A stretch of DNA of 9,152 nt from NCBI GenBank assembly GCA_031281765.1, contig JAITEX010000075.1:1-9152 (forward strand). The letters are read 5' to 3'. Made by a program: the position numbers and the translations under genes. The notes beneath the pieces were generated by a model, which ran no database searches, was not told the origin of the DNA, and saw only the letters and a list, made by a program, of their open reading frames with translations. Source of the DNA: Eubacteriales Family XIII. Incertae Sedis bacterium. GTDB lineage: Bacteria; Bacillota; Clostridia; Peptostreptococcales; Anaerovoracaceae. Position 1 is the first letter of the stretch. Each line of letters starts with the position of its first letter. Of this stretch, positions 7,337 to 9,152 are shown piece after piece.

Positions 7337-7346
7337 CTCCGCCTCC
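7337..7346 (-). promoter_or_regulatory. Ribosome binding site deciding the pheT start
   Basis: The minus strand reads GGAGGCGGAG, giving two overlapping Shine-Dalgarno cores: CGGAG six bases and GGAGG eleven bases before the ATG at 7330-7328. This supports the 806-residue PheT over the 19-residue longer alternative. Confidence 0.75.
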
Positions 7347-7349
7347 CTA

Positions 7350-8369
7350 CTATACGAACTGCCCGAGAAAACGGACGTCGTTTTCATAAAACAGCCTGAT
7401 GTCCTGGATGCCGTGTTTCAGCATCGCGATACGTTCCACGCCCATGCCGAAGGCAAAACCCGTGTAGTCTTCCGTGTCTATACCTCCGACCTTCAGCACA
7501 TTCGGATGGACCATGCCGCAGCCGAGGATCTCTATCCAGCCGCTGCCCTTGCAGACGCGGCACCCCGTTCCGCCGCAGGCGAAACAGGACATATCCATCT
7601 CCGCGCTCGGCTCCGTGAACGGAAAGAAATGCGGGCGGAATTTCGTCTTTACCTCCGCGCCGAACATGCGCTTCGCAAAGAAATCGAGCGTACCTTTCAG
7701 ATCCGCCATCGTCACGCCCTCATCCACAAGCAGCCCCTCCACCTGATGGAACATCGGCGAATGCGTCGCGTCCGGCGTATCCGTGCGGAAACAACGCCCC
7801 GGCGAGATGACCTTCAGCGGCGGCTTCTTCGAGAGGATGGTCCTGACCTGCACGGGCGATGTCTGCGTACGCAAAAGCGTATTCTCCGTGATATAGAAGG
7901 TATCCGTCAAGTCGCGCGAGGGGTGGTTCGGCGCCGCGTTCAGCGCGTCGAAATTGTGGAAGACCGTTTCGACTTCGGGCCCCTCCGTAATGCTGTAGCC
8001 CATTGACAGGAATATCTCGGATATTTCGTCTATGGTCTGCGTGATGGGATGGTTCTGCCCCAGCCGATACGCGCGGCCCGGCTCCGTCACATCGATGCGC
8101 TCGGCCTCAAAGCGCTCATTCCTCAGAGCGCCGGACAGCGCGGCCTTCTTTTCGTCTATCAGCGCGCCGATGGCGTCCCTGACGCTGTTTGCCGCCGCGC
8201 CGAGCTGCTTGCGCTCCTCGGGGTCAAGTGAGCCCATCGAGCGTAATATCGCCGTCAGCTCACCCTTTTTCCCGAGAAATCTGATGCGGACCGCTTCAAT
8301 ATCCGTCTCGCTTGACGCCCCGGCGAGCAGCCGCTCCGCTTCCGTCAGTAAGGTTTCCGGTCTCTCCAC
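7350..8369 (-). CDS. pheS: Phenylalanyl-tRNA synthetase alpha subunit
   Basis: A 339-residue class II catalytic subunit that activates phenylalanine and charges tRNA-Phe, in complex with PheT. Residues 1-85 are the N-terminal coiled-coil tRNA-contacting arm, with RIRFLGKKGELTAILR at 28-43. The catalytic domain shows the dimer motif region GPEVETVFHNFDALN (130-144), motif 2 GRCFRTDTPDATHSPMFHQVEG (191-212) and motif 3 GFAFGMGVERIAMLKHG (304-320). A Cys4 knuckle, C262-x2-C265-x4-C270-x2-C273 followed by KGSGWIEI, is the Gram-positive type absent from E. coli PheS. The start is GTG at 8369-8367, with GAGAGG five bases upstream. It lies 30 bases after the methyltransferase stop and 19 before pheT. 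Any T-box leader controlling the operon would lie upstream of the methyltransferase, outside this window. Confidence 0.98.
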   Translation of the reverse strand: MERPETLLTEAERLLAGASSETDIEAVRIRFLGKKGELTAILRSMGSLDPEERKQLGAAANSVRDAIGALIDEKKAALSGALRNERFEAERIDVTEPGRAYRLGQNHPITQTIDEISEIFLSMGYSITEGPEVETVFHNFDALNAAPNHPSRDLTDTFYITENTLLRTQTSPVQVRTILSKKPPLKVISPGRCFRTDTPDATHSPMFHQVEGLLVDEGVTMADLKGTLDFFAKRMFGAEVKTKFRPHFFPFTEPSAEMDMSCFACGGTGCRVCKGSGWIEILGCGMVHPNVLKVGGIDTEDYTGFAFGMGVERIAMLKHGIQDIRLFYENDVRFLGQFV

Positions 8370-8374
8370 TTGTG

Positions 8375-8380
8375 CCTCTC
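8375..8380 (-). promoter_or_regulatory. Ribosome binding site supporting the GTG start of pheS
   Basis: GAGAGG on the minus strand, five bases ahead of the GTG at 8369-8367. No in-frame ATG start gives the full conserved N-terminal helix, so this site decides the start. Confidence 0.7.
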
Positions 8381-8399
8381 TTTCTTTACTGTTCCGCTC

Positions 8400-9152
8400 T
8401 TATCCCGCCGACAGGCGACTGCCGTCGACGCGTCTTTTCTCATACATCACTATGGCCGCGGCCACCGCCGCATTCAGCGACTCGCTGCCGGCTGCCATCG
8501 GTACGCAGACCGCGTCCGGTACGGCGTCCGCAAACTCTTTCGATATGCCGCCACCCTCGTTTCCGATAATAAAGGCAACGTCCCCGTCAAGCGCGCCCGT
8601 CTCGTAGAGCGACGTACCGTTCATATCGCAGCGCACGGGCCGCATACCGAGGCTGCGGACAAGCTCCAGGGCCTCACGCGCGCCGTCCGCCGCTATGACG
8701 GGCAGACGCAGCAGCGCGCCGGCGGCCGAACGGCACACCTTCTGCGACCAGATGTCCGCCGTGCCCTTTACGGCAATGACGCCGGTCATACCCGCCGCCT
8801 CAGCCGTCCGGATAATAGTCCCGACATTGCCGGGATCCTGCAGCCGGTCGAGGATGACGCAGCTGCCGCCGCGCAGAGCATCCGGACCGAAATCCGGCTT
8901 TGTGACGACGGACAGAACCGCGCCGGGCGTTACCGTATCGCTCAACCTGTCGAAAAGGTCCTCGCGCAGAACGGCCATGCGCAGATCTTCAAGACCGCCT
9001 CTCCCGTCGTCCGCACTGCCGATACAACCGCCGCTCGCCGCTTCACCGCCGCGAAATACGACGAGCTGCGGCTCCGCGCCGCGGGACAACGCTTCCAAAA
9101 GGAGCGTCCATCCCTCGAGCAGGAAGGCGTTTTGCCCGGCCCTGCCTTTCTT
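8400..9152 (-). CDS. SpoU/TrmH-family RNA 2'-O-methyltransferase, 5' end outside window
   Basis: A SAM-dependent methyltransferase of the trefoil-knot (SPOUT) class, expected to methylate a ribose in rRNA or tRNA. All three class motifs are present (numbering from the TTG at 9098-9096): motif 1 LDRLQDPGNVGTIIRTAE (83-100), motif 2 IIGNEGGGIS (177-186) and motif 3 VCVPMAAGSESLNAAVAAAI (197-216). The frame stays open to the window edge, and the 18 codons before that TTG read KKGRAGQNAFLLEGWTLL, matching the family's substrate-binding N terminus. The real start therefore lies upstream of the window and 250 codons are visible, close to the family total of about 260-280. Position just before pheS matches B. 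subtilis ysgA, whose product I recall being reported as a 23S rRNA Gm2553 methyltransferase (RlmP). The target here is inferred from position only, so I give no symbol. Confidence 0.93.
   Translation of the reverse strand, partial: KKGRAGQNAFLLEGWTLLLEALSRGAEPQLVVFRGGEAASGGCIGSADDGRGGLEDLRMAVLREDLFDRLSDTVTPGAVLSVVTKPDFGPDALRGGSCVILDRLQDPGNVGTIIRTAEAAGMTGVIAVKGTADIWSQKVCRSAAGALLRLPVIAADGAREALELVRSLGMRPVRCDMNGTSLYETGALDGDVAFIIGNEGGGISKEFADAVPDAVCVPMAAGSESLNAAVAAAIVMYEKRRVDGSRLSAG

Noticed and set aside
7331..7387. Longer pheT starting at the ATG at 7387
   Set aside because: It would add 19 residues unlike any PheT N terminus and overlap the end of pheS, while the ATG at 7330 has GGAG upstream and yields the family start MLVPLSWLKEY.
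6777..8006. A 409-codon plus-strand open frame opposite pheT and pheS
   Set aside because: It lies wholly antisense to two certain genes, crosses their junction, has composition rich in R, H and A with no domain pattern, and has no credible ribosome binding site. Long antisense frames are expected at this GC content.
8370..8399. T-box leader for pheST
   Set aside because: Only 30 bases separate the methyltransferase stop from pheS; no specifier stem or T-box sequence fits. If present it lies upstream of the window.
9096..9098. TTG as the start of the methyltransferase
   Set aside because: The frame remains open to the window edge and the preceding 18 codons encode the conserved family segment KGRAGQNAFLLEG, so the start is outside the window.

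Overview
This is a compact stretch of bacterial chromosome with about 57-58% GC by eye. All seven supported genes lie on the minus strand, so transcription runs from the high-coordinate end to the low end. The nearest familiar arrangement is the Bacillota order seen in Bacillus subtilis (ysgA-pheS-pheT-rnhC-zapA-yshB-polX-mutS2). That order, a Cys-rich PheS of the Gram-positive type, AGGAGG-like ribosome binding sites and MutS2 with an Smr domain suggest a Bacillota member, probably an anaerobic Clostridia-type lineage. Genus cannot be assigned from the sequence alone.

Layout in transcription order. (1) 9152-8400: a SpoU/TrmH-family 2'-O-RNA methyltransferase whose 5' end lies outside the window. 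(2) 8369-7350: pheS. (3) 7330-4910: pheT. These three have gaps of 30 and 19 bases and look like one operon. (4) 4855-4235: zapA with an unusually long coiled-coil tail, preceded by a strong extended -10 promoter candidate. (5) 4238-1689: mutS2, starting at TTG and overlapping the zapA stop by four bases. (6) 1593-1327: an unrecognised 88-residue protein with one membrane segment. It sits behind a near-consensus sigma-A promoter and a strong ribosome binding site, and overlaps (7) argS at 1340-1, which is cut by the window edge after 446 codons.

Functionally this is a translation and cell-maintenance block. It holds rRNA modification, two aminoacyl-tRNA synthetases (Phe and Arg), an FtsZ-ring factor, and MutS2, which in B. 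subtilis acts in collided-ribosome rescue. Apart from the 95 bases between mutS2 and the 88-residue gene, spacing is tight and no gene-free stretch exceeds 100 bases. I see no convincing rho-independent terminator, tRNA, CRISPR array or insertion sequence.

I did not find an undescribed multi-gene system. The most interesting signals are a 27-base REP-like hairpin inserted in frame into the mutS2 coding sequence, and the small membrane-protein gene overlapping the start of argS. Next are the two candidate promoters that divide the block into transcription units, and the Smr domain of MutS2, which lacks the D-x-R/H residues linked to nuclease activity.
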